Source: Nakamurella deserti
Lineage (GTDB): Bacteria; Actinomycetota; Actinomycetes; Mycobacteriales; Nakamurellaceae
DNA: 64,000 nucleotides
Reading direction: 5' to 3'
NCBI RefSeq assembly: GCF_003260015.1
Contig: NZ_QCXS01000002.1
Location: 744,001 to 808,000 of the forward strand
Positions within the stretch are counted from its first letter, which is position 1; each line of letters starts with the position of its first letter. The translations under genes were made by a program, and so were the position numbers. Below are positions 56,268-64,000 of this stretch, one piece after another. Below the pieces are notes generated by a model. That model searched no databases. It saw only the letters and a program-made list of their open reading frames with translations, and was not told the DNA's origin.

Positions 56268-57419
56268 ATGACCGAACCTGTCACTCCCGTCGCCCCCGCC
56301 CCGGCCACCCGCGCACTGCCGCTGGTCTTCAACGCACCGCGCCGCGGCAAGCCGCCGGTGCACCTCGCCGACCTCGGAACCGACGCCCGCAAAGCCGCGC
56401 TGCAGCAGATCGGCCAGCCCGCGTTCCGGGCCGACCAGGTCGCGCGGCACTACTTCGGCAACCTCACGCGCGACCCCGCGGAGATGACCGACCTGCCCGA
56501 GAAGCACCGCACCGCCATCGCCGACACCATGCTGCCCGAGCTGTTGACGCAGGTCAGGGCGATGTCCACGGACGACGGCGACACGCGCAAGACCCTCTGG
56601 CGCGCCCACGACGGCACGCTCATCGAGTCGGTGCTGATGCGCTACCCCGAGCGGGTCACGCTGTGCGTCTCGTCGCAGGCGGGCTGCGGGATGGCCTGCC
56701 CGTTCTGCGCCACCGGCCAGGGCGGCCTCGACCGCAACCTGTCCACCGCGGAGATCGTCGAGCAGGTGCGGCTGGCCGCCCGGGCGACCCGCGACGGCGT
56801 CTTCGGCGAGCCCGACCGGCTCTCCAACATCGTCTTCATGGGCATGGGAGAGCCGCTGGCCAACTACAAGCGGGTGCTCGAAGCGGTGAAGCTCATCACC
56901 GCGCCCACCCCGCACGGTCTCGGCATCTCGGCCCGCTCGGTCACCGTCTCCACGGTGGGCCTGCTGCCGGCCATCGACAAGCTGACCGAGGAGAACATGC
57001 AGGTCCGGCTGGCGGTCAGCCTGCACGCCCCGGACGACGAACTGCGCGACGAGCTCGTCCCGGTGAACTCCCGCTGGAAGATCGGTGAGGTGCTGCAGGG
57101 TGCCCGCCGCTACGCCGACCGCACCGGCCGCCGGGTCAGCATCGAGTACGCGCTCATCCGCGACGTGAACGACCAGCCGTGGCGGGCCGACCTGCTCGGC
57201 ACGGTGCTGCGGGAGCACCTCGGACACCTGGTGCACGTCAACCTCATCCCGCTCAACCCCACCCCGGGCAGCAAGTGGGACGCGAGTCCCCGCCCGGTGC
57301 AGGACGAGTTCGTCCGCCGCGTGCAGGCGCAGGGCGTCACCTGCACCGTGCGGGACACCCGCGGTCAGGACATCGACGCGGCCTGCGGTCAGCTGGCGGC
57401 CAGCGAACGCGACCGGTAG
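56268..57419 (+). CDS. rlmN: 23S rRNA (adenine2503-C2)-methyltransferase
   Basis: A 383-residue radical SAM enzyme. The cluster motif is in [18 protein letters not shown] (Cys-x3-Cys-x2-Cys); [20 protein letters not shown] binds SAM; a Cys near the C-terminus (DIDAACGQL) is the residue that carries the transferred methyl group. It methylates C2 of A2503 in 23S rRNA and A37 in some tRNAs, improving accuracy. ATG 56268 is preceded by GGGGAGG. The N-terminal 15 residues are a Pro/Ala-rich extension. Part of the rlmN-dxr-rip1-ispG neighbourhood common in actinobacteria. Confidence 0.94.
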   Translation: MTEPVTPVAPAPATRALPLVFNAPRRGKPPVHLADLGTDARKAALQQIGQPAFRADQVARHYFGNLTRDPAEMTDLPEKHRTAIADTMLPELLTQVRAMSTDDGDTRKTLWRAHDGTLIESVLMRYPERVTLCVSSQAGCGMACPFCATGQGGLDRNLSTAEIVEQVRLAARATRDGVFGEPDRLSNIVFMGMGEPLANYKRVLEAVKLITAPTPHGLGISARSVTVSTVGLLPAIDKLTEENMQVRLAVSLHAPDDELRDELVPVNSRWKIGEVLQGARRYADRTGRRVSIEYALIRDVNDQPWRADLLGTVLREHLGHLVHVNLIPLNPTPGSKWDASPRPVQDEFVRRVQAQGVTCTVRDTRGQDIDAACGQLAASERDR

Positions 57420-57484
57420 CCCACTGTCGGGGGAGCGTCCTAGCGTGGTGTCGGTCAGGTCACACCACGTCCCGGGAGGTCCTC

Positions 57485-58039
57485 ATGACCACGCTCCAGA
57501 ACCGACCGCACACCGCGCTGCTGGTCATCGACGTGCAGAACGGTGTGGTCACCGGCGCCCACGACCGTGACGCGGTGGTCGGCAATGTGGCCACGCTGGT
57601 CGAGCGGGCCCGGGCGGCCGACGTCCCCGTCGTCTGGGTGCAGCACTCCGATCCGGGCCTGACCATCGGCAGCGACGCCTGGCAGCTGGTGCCCGAGCTC
57701 GAGCGCGCCGAGTCCGAGCCGCTGGTGGGCAAGACCTACGGGGACTCGTTCGAGGACACCGACCTGGAGACCGTGCTGGCCCGGCTGGCTGTGGGCCGGC
57801 TGGTGGTGGCGGGCGCCCAGACCGACATGTGCATCCGGTCGACGCTGCACGGCGCCCTGGTCCGCGGGTACGACGCGATGCTGGTCAGCGACGCGCACAC
57901 CACCGAGGACCTCACCGAATGGGGTGCCCCGACCCCCGACCTGGTCATCGCCCACACCAACATGTACTGGAGCGAACAGCGTGCCCCGGGCCGGACGGCC
58001 GGGACGGTGGCCACGGCCGACGTCGACTTCGCCGGGTGA
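57485..58039 (+). CDS. Isochorismatase-family hydrolase
   Basis: A 184-residue cysteine hydrolase. Asp in ALLVIDVQNGVV, Lys in LVGKTYGDSF and Cys in VAGAQTDMCIRSTLHGAL form the usual triad, and the cis-peptide Val-Ala-Gly-Ala precedes the Cys. Members act on nicotinamide, isochorismate, ureidoacrylate or N-carbamoyl compounds; the exact substrate is not evident. GGGAGG at 57473-57478, 6 bp before ATG 57485, fixes the start. A strong hairpin follows its end. Confidence 0.87.
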   Translation: MTTLQNRPHTALLVIDVQNGVVTGAHDRDAVVGNVATLVERARAADVPVVWVQHSDPGLTIGSDAWQLVPELERAESEPLVGKTYGDSFEDTDLETVLARLAVGRLVVAGAQTDMCIRSTLHGALVRGYDAMLVSDAHTTEDLTEWGAPTPDLVIAHTNMYWSEQRAPGRTAGTVATADVDFAG

Positions 58040-58086
58040 TCCGGCCGGTACCGGTCGACCCGGGGGTGGGGTTGCACCCCCGGACA

Positions 58087-58129
58087 TGCCACCGCCGGCC
58101 GCCCCTCGCGGGGACGACCGGCGGTGGCA
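58087..58129. terminator. Strong bidirectional hairpin terminator
   Basis: TGCCACCGCCGG (58087-58098) pairs perfectly with CCGGCGGTGGCA (58118-58129), 12 bp of stem, and the loop itself can fold as CCCC-TCGC-GGGG. It lies between the convergent isochorismatase and DUF2631 genes. No T-run. Confidence 0.75.
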
Positions 58130-58146
58130 CGGGTCGGGTGTCGGCG

Positions 58147-58509
58147 TCAGGGCCGGCGGCGGCGCTCCTTGCGGATCCGCGCGTCGGTACGCAGCAGCCA
58201 CCACGCCAGCAGGGTGCCGATGGCGGCCAGCCACCAGTTCTCGACGTTGGAGACCTGGTTGCCGGCGAAGATCATGATGAACATCACGGCGACGGCGATC
58301 CACAGCATGATGCGGCTGCCGACGGGAGCGAACTCCCGGAACGAGCCGTGCCAGCCCCACTCCTCGCTCGGTGCGTCGGGGTTGTAGCGGACGACGTGCC
58401 CGTGGGCGGCCTGCTGGACCTCGGCGCCGACCTCGTCGGTCGGGCCCTGACCGTGGATCGACTCGGGGACGTCCCCGACTGGTGCCTTCTCGATCGACGT
58501 GCCCGCCAC
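58147..58509 (-). CDS. DUF2631 family membrane protein
   Basis: A 120-residue protein. The cytoplasmic N-terminal part contains HGHVVRYNPDAPSEEWGWHG, characteristic of DUF2631, and two membrane segments follow (IMLWIAVAVMFIMIFAG and NWWLAAIGTLLAWWLL), then a basic tail. GTG 58509 is chosen because GAGGAG lies 6 bp upstream. In M. tuberculosis a DUF2631 gene also lies near dxr. Function unknown. Divergent from dxr, with about 140 bp between. Confidence 0.83.
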   Translation of the reverse strand: MAGTSIEKAPVGDVPESIHGQGPTDEVGAEVQQAAHGHVVRYNPDAPSEEWGWHGSFREFAPVGSRIMLWIAVAVMFIMIFAGNQVSNVENWWLAAIGTLLAWWLLRTDARIRKERRRRP

Positions 58510-58649
58510 GGTGACTCCTCTGTGTATCGGTGTGTCTCGGAACTCCTGTGTCCAGTCTGGCATGCCGCCGGGGGCGGCACGCGTCGGCGCGGCCCGGCGT
58601 CATCAGACGCGAGCGCGAGCGACGGTCCTCCGTCGTCGGGTCGGGCAGA

Positions 58650-59756
58650 ATGGCTGCCGTGCGACGACTGACGATCCTGGGCTCGACCGGTTCCGTCGGC
58701 ACCCAGGCCCTGGACATCGTCCGGGCCAACCCCGACCTGTTCGCCGTGGTGGGTCTCTCCGCCGGTGGCGGCAATCCCGAGCTGTTCGCCCGGCAGGCCG
58801 CCGAGTTCCCCGGGGCCGCCACGGCCGTGGGCGCGCAGGCCTCCACCCGGCTGGTCCACGACGTCGAGGCCGACGTCGTCCTCAACGCCATCACCGGCTC
58901 GGTCGGGCTCGCGCCGACCCTGGCCACCCTCGAGACCGGCCGCACCCTCGCGCTGGCCAACAAGGAGTCGCTGGTCGCGGGCGGCGCACTGGTCACCCGC
59001 GCCGCCGCGCCCGGCCAGATCGTCCCGGTCGACTCCGAGCACTCCGCGCTCGCGCAGGCGCTGCGGTCCGGGACCCACGGTGAGGTCGCGGCGCTGGTGC
59101 TGACCGCCTCCGGCGGGCCGTTCCGGGGGCGCACCGCCGACGAGCTGCGCGAGGTCACCGCGGCCCAGGCACTCGCGCACCCGACGTGGGCGATGGGGCC
59201 GGTGGTCACGCTGAACTCCGCGACGCTGGTCAACAAGGGGCTCGAACTCATCGAGGCGCACCTGCTGTTCGACATCCCGTACCCGCAGATCGAGGTGGTC
59301 GTCCACCCGCAGTCGATCGTCCACTCGATGGTCACCTTCACCGACGGCAGCACCCTGGCGCAGGCGAGCCCGCCCGACATGAAACTGCCGATCGCGCTGG
59401 GCCTGGGGTGGCCCGACCGGGTCCCCGGCGCAGCGCTCGCCTGTGACTTCTCGCAGGCCCAGTCGTGGACGTTCGAACCGGTCGACCACGTGACGTTCCC
59501 GTCGTTGAACCTGGCCCGCCGGGCGGGCGAGGCCGGCGGCCGGCTGCCGGCGGTGTTCAACGCCGCCAACGAGGAGCTGGTCGCGGCTTTCCTGTCCGGA
59601 AATCTGGCGTTCCCACTCATTCCCCAGACTCTCGAGCGCATCCTGGACAGGAGCCCTGCCGCCTTCACCGACGACGCGACCACCCTCGCCGACGTCACCG
59701 AGGCCGAGGACTGGGCTCGTGACGCCACCACGAGAGAACTGGGTCGAGCATGTTGA
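58650..59756 (+). CDS. dxr: 1-deoxy-D-xylulose 5-phosphate reductoisomerase
   Basis: A 368-residue enzyme, the second step of the non-mevalonate isoprenoid pathway and target of fosmidomycin. NADPH motif [29 protein letters not shown], metal and substrate site [13 protein letters not shown], the flexible loop ASGGPFRG with [20 protein letters not shown], and [13 protein letters not shown] are all present. The length is a little short of E. coli Dxr (398), as normal here. ATG 58650, or GTG 58659. It overlaps rip1 by 7 bp. With ispG downstream it gives two pathway genes in the operon. Confidence 0.94.
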   Translation: MAAVRRLTILGSTGSVGTQALDIVRANPDLFAVVGLSAGGGNPELFARQAAEFPGAATAVGAQASTRLVHDVEADVVLNAITGSVGLAPTLATLETGRTLALANKESLVAGGALVTRAAAPGQIVPVDSEHSALAQALRSGTHGEVAALVLTASGGPFRGRTADELREVTAAQALAHPTWAMGPVVTLNSATLVNKGLELIEAHLLFDIPYPQIEVVVHPQSIVHSMVTFTDGSTLAQASPPDMKLPIALGLGWPDRVPGAALACDFSQAQSWTFEPVDHVTFPSLNLARRAGEAGGRLPAVFNAANEELVAAFLSGNLAFPLIPQTLERILDRSPAAFTDDATTLADVTEAEDWARDATTRELGRAC

Positions 59757-61072
59757 TCGCGATCGGGGTGATCCTGTTCGTCCTCGGGCTGCTGCTGTCC
59801 ATCGCCCTGCACGAACTGGGCCACTTGACCTTCGCCAAGCTGTTCAACGTCCGCACGACGCAGTACATGATCGGGTTCGGCCGGACACTGTTCTCCCGCC
59901 GCCGTGGCGAGACCGAGTACGGCCTGAAGGCGATCCCGCTGGGCGGCTACATCCGGATGGTCGGGATGGTGCCGCCGGCCCGGGTCGGCGCGAGGTTCCG
60001 CGGCCCGACGACCACCGCGGTCAGTCCGTTCGGCCTGTTCCGGCAGATCGCCGAGGACTCCCGCACCAACGACAGAGCCGCCGTGATCGACGGTGTCGAC
60101 GATGGCCGGCAGTTCTACCAACTGCACCCGTTCAAGCGCATCGTCATCATGTTCGCCGGGCCGTTCATGAACCTGGCCATCGCCGTCGTGCTGTTCGGCA
60201 TCCTGCTCGTCGGGATCGGCGTCCCCACCGCGGTGCCCACGGTGGCCGCGGCTTCGGAGTGCATCATCTCCGCCGAGACCGCCCAGACCCGCACCGACTG
60301 CGAACCCGGGGACCCGGCGGCGCCGGCCAAGGTGGCCGGGCTGCAGCCGGGGGACCGCTTCGTGTCCCTGGACGGCGTGCCCGTCCAGGACTGGGACCAG
60401 CTGCGCGCCGTCATCGCCGCGTCCGCCGGCAAGACGGTCAGCGTCGTCTACGAGCGCGACGGTCAGCAGCTCACCAGCCAGATCCCGGTCATCCAGACCG
60501 TCCGCAACGTCTACGACGACCAGGGCAAGGTCACCGGCCAGGAGACCGTCGGCGTCATCGGCGTCTCGCCGCAGATGCCCTACATCAGCCAGTCGCCGGT
60601 GGCCGCCCTGCAGACCACCGGCGCGTTCATCGGGCGCGCGGCGACCGCTGTGGTGCAGATCCCGTCGCGGATCCCGGCGCTGTGGGACGCCATCTTCTCC
60701 GGCCAGGAACGCGACCTCAACACGCCCGTGGGCATCGTCGGGGCCGGCCGGATCAGCGGCGAGATCCTCGACCTGGACACCACCGCCAAGGACAAGCTCG
60801 CGCTGTTCCTGCAGCTCCTGGCCGGTTTCAACATGAGCCTGTTCCTGATCAACCTGCTGCCGCTGCTGCCGCTGGACGGCGGCCACATCCTCGGTGCGGT
60901 CATCGAGTGGATCCGGCGGGGCTTCGCCAGGATCGCCCGCCGGCCCGACCCCGGTCCGTTCGACGTGGCCAAGCTGATGCCCGTCGCCTATGTCGTGGCA
61001 TTGTTGTTCGTGGGTCTCACCGCGCTGACGTTCGTCGCCGACGTCGTCAACCCGGTCAAGCTGTTCGGCTGA
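59750..61072 (+). CDS. rip1: Site-2 intramembrane metalloprotease Rip1 (M50)
   Basis: A 440-residue membrane protease. The first membrane segment carries the zinc motif [15 protein letters not shown] (His-Glu-x2-His); a PDZ domain sits in the middle ([19 protein letters not shown]), and the third ligand is in [20 protein letters not shown] near the C-terminus, followed by a last membrane segment. Such enzymes cut anti-sigma factors within the membrane; mycobacterial Rip1 acts on anti-SigK, -SigL and -SigM. ATG 59750 overlaps the dxr stop. The order dxr-rip1-ispG-GNAT equals Rv2870c-Rv2867c. Confidence 0.93.
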   Translation: MLIAIGVILFVLGLLLSIALHELGHLTFAKLFNVRTTQYMIGFGRTLFSRRRGETEYGLKAIPLGGYIRMVGMVPPARVGARFRGPTTTAVSPFGLFRQIAEDSRTNDRAAVIDGVDDGRQFYQLHPFKRIVIMFAGPFMNLAIAVVLFGILLVGIGVPTAVPTVAAASECIISAETAQTRTDCEPGDPAAPAKVAGLQPGDRFVSLDGVPVQDWDQLRAVIAASAGKTVSVVYERDGQQLTSQIPVIQTVRNVYDDQGKVTGQETVGVIGVSPQMPYISQSPVAALQTTGAFIGRAATAVVQIPSRIPALWDAIFSGQERDLNTPVGIVGAGRISGEILDLDTTAKDKLALFLQLLAGFNMSLFLINLLPLLPLDGGHILGAVIEWIRRGFARIARRPDPGPFDVAKLMPVAYVVALLFVGLTALTFVADVVNPVKLFG

Positions 61073-61180
61073 TCCGCACCGATCGGCACGCCCGCCGCGC
61101 AGCCCGGGGAGCATCGTCGCCCCGGACGTACCACTCGACCCGCACCACCTGAGAAGCAACGAGAGGGGCACGACACCGCA

Positions 61181-62344
61181 ATGGTGAGCCTCGGAATCCC
61201 GTCCATGCCGTCCGACCGTGTCGTCCCGGTGCTGGCCCCGCGTCGCAAGACCCGGCAGCTGATGGTCGGCGACGTCGGCGTCGGCAGCGACTCACCGGTG
61301 TCGGTGCAGTCGATGACCACCACCGTCACCGCCGACATCAACACCACCCTGCAGCAGATCGCCGAGCTGACCGCCGCGGGCTGCCAGATCGTCCGCGTCG
61401 CGGTACCCAGCACCGACGACGCCGAGGCCCTGCCCGCGATCGCCAGGAAGTCGCAGCTACCGGTGATCGCCGACATCCATTTCCAACCGAAGTACGTCTT
61501 CGCCGCGATCGACGCCGGCTGCGCCGCGGTCCGGGTCAACCCGGGCAACATCATCCAGTTCGACGACAAGATCGGCGAGATCGCCAAGGCGGCCACCGAC
61601 GCCGGCATCTCCATCCGCATCGGCGTCAACGCCGGCTCGCTCGACAAGAGGTTGCTCGCCAAGTACGGCAAGGCCACGCCGGAGGCGCTGGTCGAATCCG
61701 CGCTCTGGGAGTGCTCGTTGTTCGAGAAGTACGACTTCCGGGACATCAAGATCTCGGTCAAGCACAACGACCCGGTCGTCATGGTCCGCGCCTACGAGCT
61801 GCTGGCCGAGCAGTGCGACTACCCCCTGCACCTCGGCGTGACCGAGGCCGGCCCCGCCTTCCAGGGCACCATCAAGTCGGCCGTCGCCTTCGGCGCGCTG
61901 CTGTCCCGTGGTATCGGCGACACGATCCGGGTCTCGCTGTCCGCGCCGCCGGTCGAGGAGGTCAAGGTCGGGCTGCAGATCCTGGAATCGCTCAACCTGC
62001 GCGAACGGGGCCTGGAGATCGTGTCCTGTCCGTCCTGCGGTCGCGCCCAGGTCGACGTGTACAAGCTCGCCGAGGAGGTCACCGCCGGCCTCGAAGGCAT
62101 GGACGTCCCGCTGCGGGTGGCGGTCATGGGCTGCGTCGTCAACGGTCCCGGTGAGGCCCGTGAAGCCGACCTCGGTGTGGCCTCCGGCAACGGCAAGGGC
62201 CAGATCTTCGTCAAGGGGGAGGTCATCAAGACCGTTCCCGAGCACGAGATCGTCGAGACGCTCATCGAGGAGGCCATGAAGCTGGCCGACGCGATGAAGC
62301 TCGCCGGTGCGGTGTCCGGCGAGCCTGTCGTCAGCACGGTCTGA
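61181..62344 (+). CDS. ispG: 4-hydroxy-3-methylbut-2-enyl-diphosphate synthase
   Basis: A 387-residue 4Fe-4S enzyme of the non-mevalonate isoprenoid pathway, converting the cyclic diphosphate MEcPP to HMBPP. N-terminal [20 protein letters not shown] and [16 protein letters not shown] form the barrel; cluster cysteines are in [18 protein letters not shown] and [11 protein letters not shown], with the conserved Glu following. ATG 61181 (GTG 61184 alternative), with GAGAGGGG about 13 bp upstream. It follows rip1 by 108 bp. The reductant is not visible in the window. Confidence 0.95.
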   Translation: MVSLGIPSMPSDRVVPVLAPRRKTRQLMVGDVGVGSDSPVSVQSMTTTVTADINTTLQQIAELTAAGCQIVRVAVPSTDDAEALPAIARKSQLPVIADIHFQPKYVFAAIDAGCAAVRVNPGNIIQFDDKIGEIAKAATDAGISIRIGVNAGSLDKRLLAKYGKATPEALVESALWECSLFEKYDFRDIKISVKHNDPVVMVRAYELLAEQCDYPLHLGVTEAGPAFQGTIKSAVAFGALLSRGIGDTIRVSLSAPPVEEVKVGLQILESLNLRERGLEIVSCPSCGRAQVDVYKLAEEVTAGLEGMDVPLRVAVMGCVVNGPGEAREADLGVASGNGKGQIFVKGEVIKTVPEHEIVETLIEEAMKLADAMKLAGAVSGEPVVSTV

Positions 62345-62357
62345 CCGGAGCGGCACC

Positions 62358-63206
62358 GTGGCGCTGAGCATGGTGGCGAGTCTGCCGGTGAAGGTCCTCG
62401 GACCCGCCCAGCTGCCGCAGGTCGCCGCCACCCTGGCCGCCGACCCGTACGCGGGGTGCATCGTCGGCGCCCGTTTCGACGACCACACCCAGCGCAACGG
62501 CCGTCTGGGCGGGCAGTTCTGGGGCATCAACGGTGGTCGGGGCGGGCTGTGCTTCGTCGGGCCCAACCTGGTGCCGCTGAGCGGCGACGAGCGGGCGCTG
62601 CGCGCGTTCGCGGCCATGGCCGCGCGGCGCCCCCGGGCGAGTGCGTCGGTGTGCGGGCGCCGGGAGCTGGTGCTGCCGCTGTGGGACCGGCTGGAGCGAC
62701 GCTGGGGCCCGGCCCGGTTGATCCGCGCCGAGCAGCCGTTCCTCGTCTGCGCCGACCCGCCGGCGGTCGCGCCCGATCCGCTCGTCCGGGCGGCCCGAAC
62801 CGAGGACCTGCCGTCCTACTTCCCGGCCGCGGTGGCGATGTTCACCGAGGAGATCGGCGTCGACCCCACCGAGGGCGACCACGGCCGTTCGTACCGCAAC
62901 CGCGTCGGCGAGCTGATCCGGCAGGGCCGCGCGTTCGTCCGGTACGACGGTGATCAGGTGGTGTTCAAGGCCGAGGTCGGGTCGTTGTCCGATCGGGCGG
63001 CGCTCATCCAGGGTGTGTGGGTGCGGCCGGACCGCCGCGGTGAGGGCATCGCCGGTCCCGCGATGGCCGCCGTGATGCGGGCCGTGCAGGACGGCCTCGG
63101 CCGGACCCCGTGCCTGTACGTCAACGACTTCAACCTCGCTGCCCGCGCCGCCTACCGGCGGGTGGGGTTCCAGCAGATCGCGACCTACGCCTCGGTCCTG
63201 TTCTAG
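62358..63206 (+). CDS. GNAT-family N-acetyltransferase (Rv2867c type)
   Basis: A 282-residue protein. The N-terminal half (DPYAGCIVGARFDDHT, GLCFVGPNLVPL) is a DUF4081-type domain found with actinobacterial acetyltransferases. The C-terminal GNAT domain has QGVWVRPDRRGEGIAGPAMA, the acetyl-CoA pyrophosphate loop, and LYVNDFNLAARAAYRRVGF. GTG 62358, with CCGGAG about 7 bp upstream, is preferred over ATG 62370. It follows ispG by 13 bp in the dxr-rip1-ispG-GNAT order. The substrate is unknown. Confidence 0.85.
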   Translation: MALSMVASLPVKVLGPAQLPQVAATLAADPYAGCIVGARFDDHTQRNGRLGGQFWGINGGRGGLCFVGPNLVPLSGDERALRAFAAMAARRPRASASVCGRRELVLPLWDRLERRWGPARLIRAEQPFLVCADPPAVAPDPLVRAARTEDLPSYFPAAVAMFTEEIGVDPTEGDHGRSYRNRVGELIRQGRAFVRYDGDQVVFKAEVGSLSDRAALIQGVWVRPDRRGEGIAGPAMAAVMRAVQDGLGRTPCLYVNDFNLAARAAYRRVGFQQIATYASVLF

Positions 63207-63227
63207 GCCTTGCGGGCAGGCCGGCGG

Positions 63228-63247
63228 CGGAACCCGGGCCGGTTCCG
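63228..63247. terminator. Possible terminator hairpin between convergent GNAT and DsbA-like genes
   Basis: CGGAACC (63228-63234) pairs with GGTTCCG (63241-63247) across a 6-base loop, 21 bp past the GNAT stop and 29 bp before the convergent stop. A modest 7-bp stem with no T-run. Confidence 0.35.
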
Positions 63248-63276
63248 GGCACCGACGAGGTGCGCGGGAAGACCGA

Positions 63277-63945
63277 TCAGGGGGAGGTGGCGGCCTCCAG
63301 GGCGGCCAGGAACTCGGCGGGCTCGGCGGCACCACGGACGACGTACCGCCCGCCGATGACGAAGTGCGGGACGCCGCGCACCCCGGCGTCCGCCGCCGCC
63401 GCCTGATCGGCGCGGACGGCGGCGAGGTGACGGCCGTCGGTCAGGGCGGCGCGGATGTCCGTCGGGTCGAGGCCGACCTCGGCGCCCAGCGCCGCCAGCT
63501 CGTCGACGCGGCCGACGTGCCGCCCCTGTTCGAAGTAGGCCTGGAACAGCCGCTCGTAGGCCTGTGCCTGCACGCCGTGTTCGCGGGCGTGGTGCAGGAA
63601 CTGGTGGGCCAGCACCGTGTTCGTGTGCTGGAGTGCGTCGAAGTCGTAGCTCAATCCGACCTCCGCGGCGATCCCGGTGACCCGGCCCAGCATCGCCCGG
63701 ACCTCCGTCGCCGGAATGCCCTTGTGCTGCACCAGGAACTGCAGCTCGGAGCCGTCGAAGTCCACGGGGGTCTCCGGCGACAGCTCGTAGCTGTGATAGG
63801 TCACCTCGACCCCGGCGGTGCTGCGCTCGCGGAACGCGGCCAGTGCGGCCTCGAACTTCCGCTTGCCGATGAAGCACCACGGGCAGGCGATGTCGGACCA
63901 GACGTCCACGGTGACGGTCGGCAGGGTCGGGGTGTCGGCGGTCAT
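63277..63945 (-). CDS. DsbA-family (FrnE-like) thioredoxin-fold oxidoreductase
   Basis: A 222-residue cytosolic DsbA-like protein. The active site ACPWCFIGKRKFEAAL gives Cys-Pro-Trp-Cys in the FrnE arrangement; an inserted helical domain follows (HTNTVLAHQFLHHAREHGVQ), and RGVPHFVIGGRYVVRGA carries the cis-Pro loop. There is no signal peptide, so it acts inside the cell as a disulfide oxidoreductase or glutathione-transferase-kappa-like protein. ATG 63945. Convergent with the GNAT gene; only 55 bp remain upstream in the window. Confidence 0.9.
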   Translation of the reverse strand: MTADTPTLPTVTVDVWSDIACPWCFIGKRKFEAALAAFRERSTAGVEVTYHSYELSPETPVDFDGSELQFLVQHKGIPATEVRAMLGRVTGIAAEVGLSYDFDALQHTNTVLAHQFLHHAREHGVQAQAYERLFQAYFEQGRHVGRVDELAALGAEVGLDPTDIRAALTDGRHLAAVRADQAAAADAGVRGVPHFVIGGRYVVRGAAEPAEFLAALEAATSP

Positions 63946-64000
63946 GACGAGATCAACCCGGCGTCGGCGGTGGTATTCCCGACTGCCGGGTGCGTGGGGT

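Noticed and set aside
57455-61171. Reverse-strand open frame of 1238 codons opposite isochorismatase, dxr and rip1
   Set aside because: It spans several convincing forward genes and has no recognisable domain; only its reading through DUF2631's neighbourhood is coincidental.

Overview
The window is a high-GC actinobacterial chromosome segment. It carries lineage-typical families (DUF3117, DUF4192, DUF2631, DUF6191-like, TIGR02569-like, DivIVA-domain, AdnA/AdnB, actinobacterial GlgA) and many GTG/TTG starts with 1-4 bp stop/start overlaps. Gene order recalls several Mycobacterium tuberculosis blocks, quoted from memory. These are the Rv3201c-Rv3206c region (adnAB, alkyltransferase-like, moeZ), Rv1212c/Rv1213 (glgA/glgC), Rv1220c-Rv1224 (methyltransferase, sigE, rseA, htrA, tatB), Rv1229c-Rv1239c (mrp, stress protein, corA), Rv3210c-Rv3212 (ferritin-like, rhlE, propeller protein) and Rv2867c-Rv2870c plus rlmN (GNAT, ispG, rip1, dxr). 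A free-living actinomycete outside Mycobacteriales, for example Nakamurella-like, fits, but the genus cannot be fixed from sequence reading alone.

Layout. 0-12.8 kb: end of a DUF3152-like gene, moeZ, a kinase-like gene, DUF4192, and a DNA-repair group (alkyltransferase-like protein, AdnA, AdnB) leading into a DivIVA-domain gene, an unusual 54-bp repeat reading frame, an SRPBCC gene and tag. 12.8-16 kb: gene-poor, with small genes, an SDR gene and a 25-bp minisatellite. 16-24.4 kb: glgA/glgC, a lipoprotein peptidase, a stand-alone LigD-type polymerase, and the sigE-rseA-htrA-tatB envelope-stress group with a recognisable ECF promoter. 24.4-45.6 kb: a choline/glycine-betaine island. 45.7-64 kb: housekeeping genes (mrp, corA, PHP phosphoesterase, rhlE, M18 peptidase, rlmN, dxr, rip1, ispG, GNAT, DsbA-like).

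The island encodes nearly the whole route from choline to glycine: ABC uptake, choline dehydrogenase, betaine aldehyde dehydrogenase, a Rieske betaine monooxygenase with its own reductase and Rieske ferredoxin, dimethylglycine oxidase, heterotetrameric-type sarcosine oxidase with alpha and gamma subunits fused, formyl-THF deformylase, and two IclR regulators. Four transcription units carry the same 27-bp element, TGTTGCG-N13-GTTGCGC (one copy degenerate), just upstream of their starts. This suggests one IclR-type regulon binding them together.

The window is also rich in non-coding repeats: tandem arrays with units of 54, 25 and 17 bp and a symmetric six-hairpin array between purU and betA. 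No tRNA, rRNA, CRISPR, insertion sequence, integrase or phage gene was seen.
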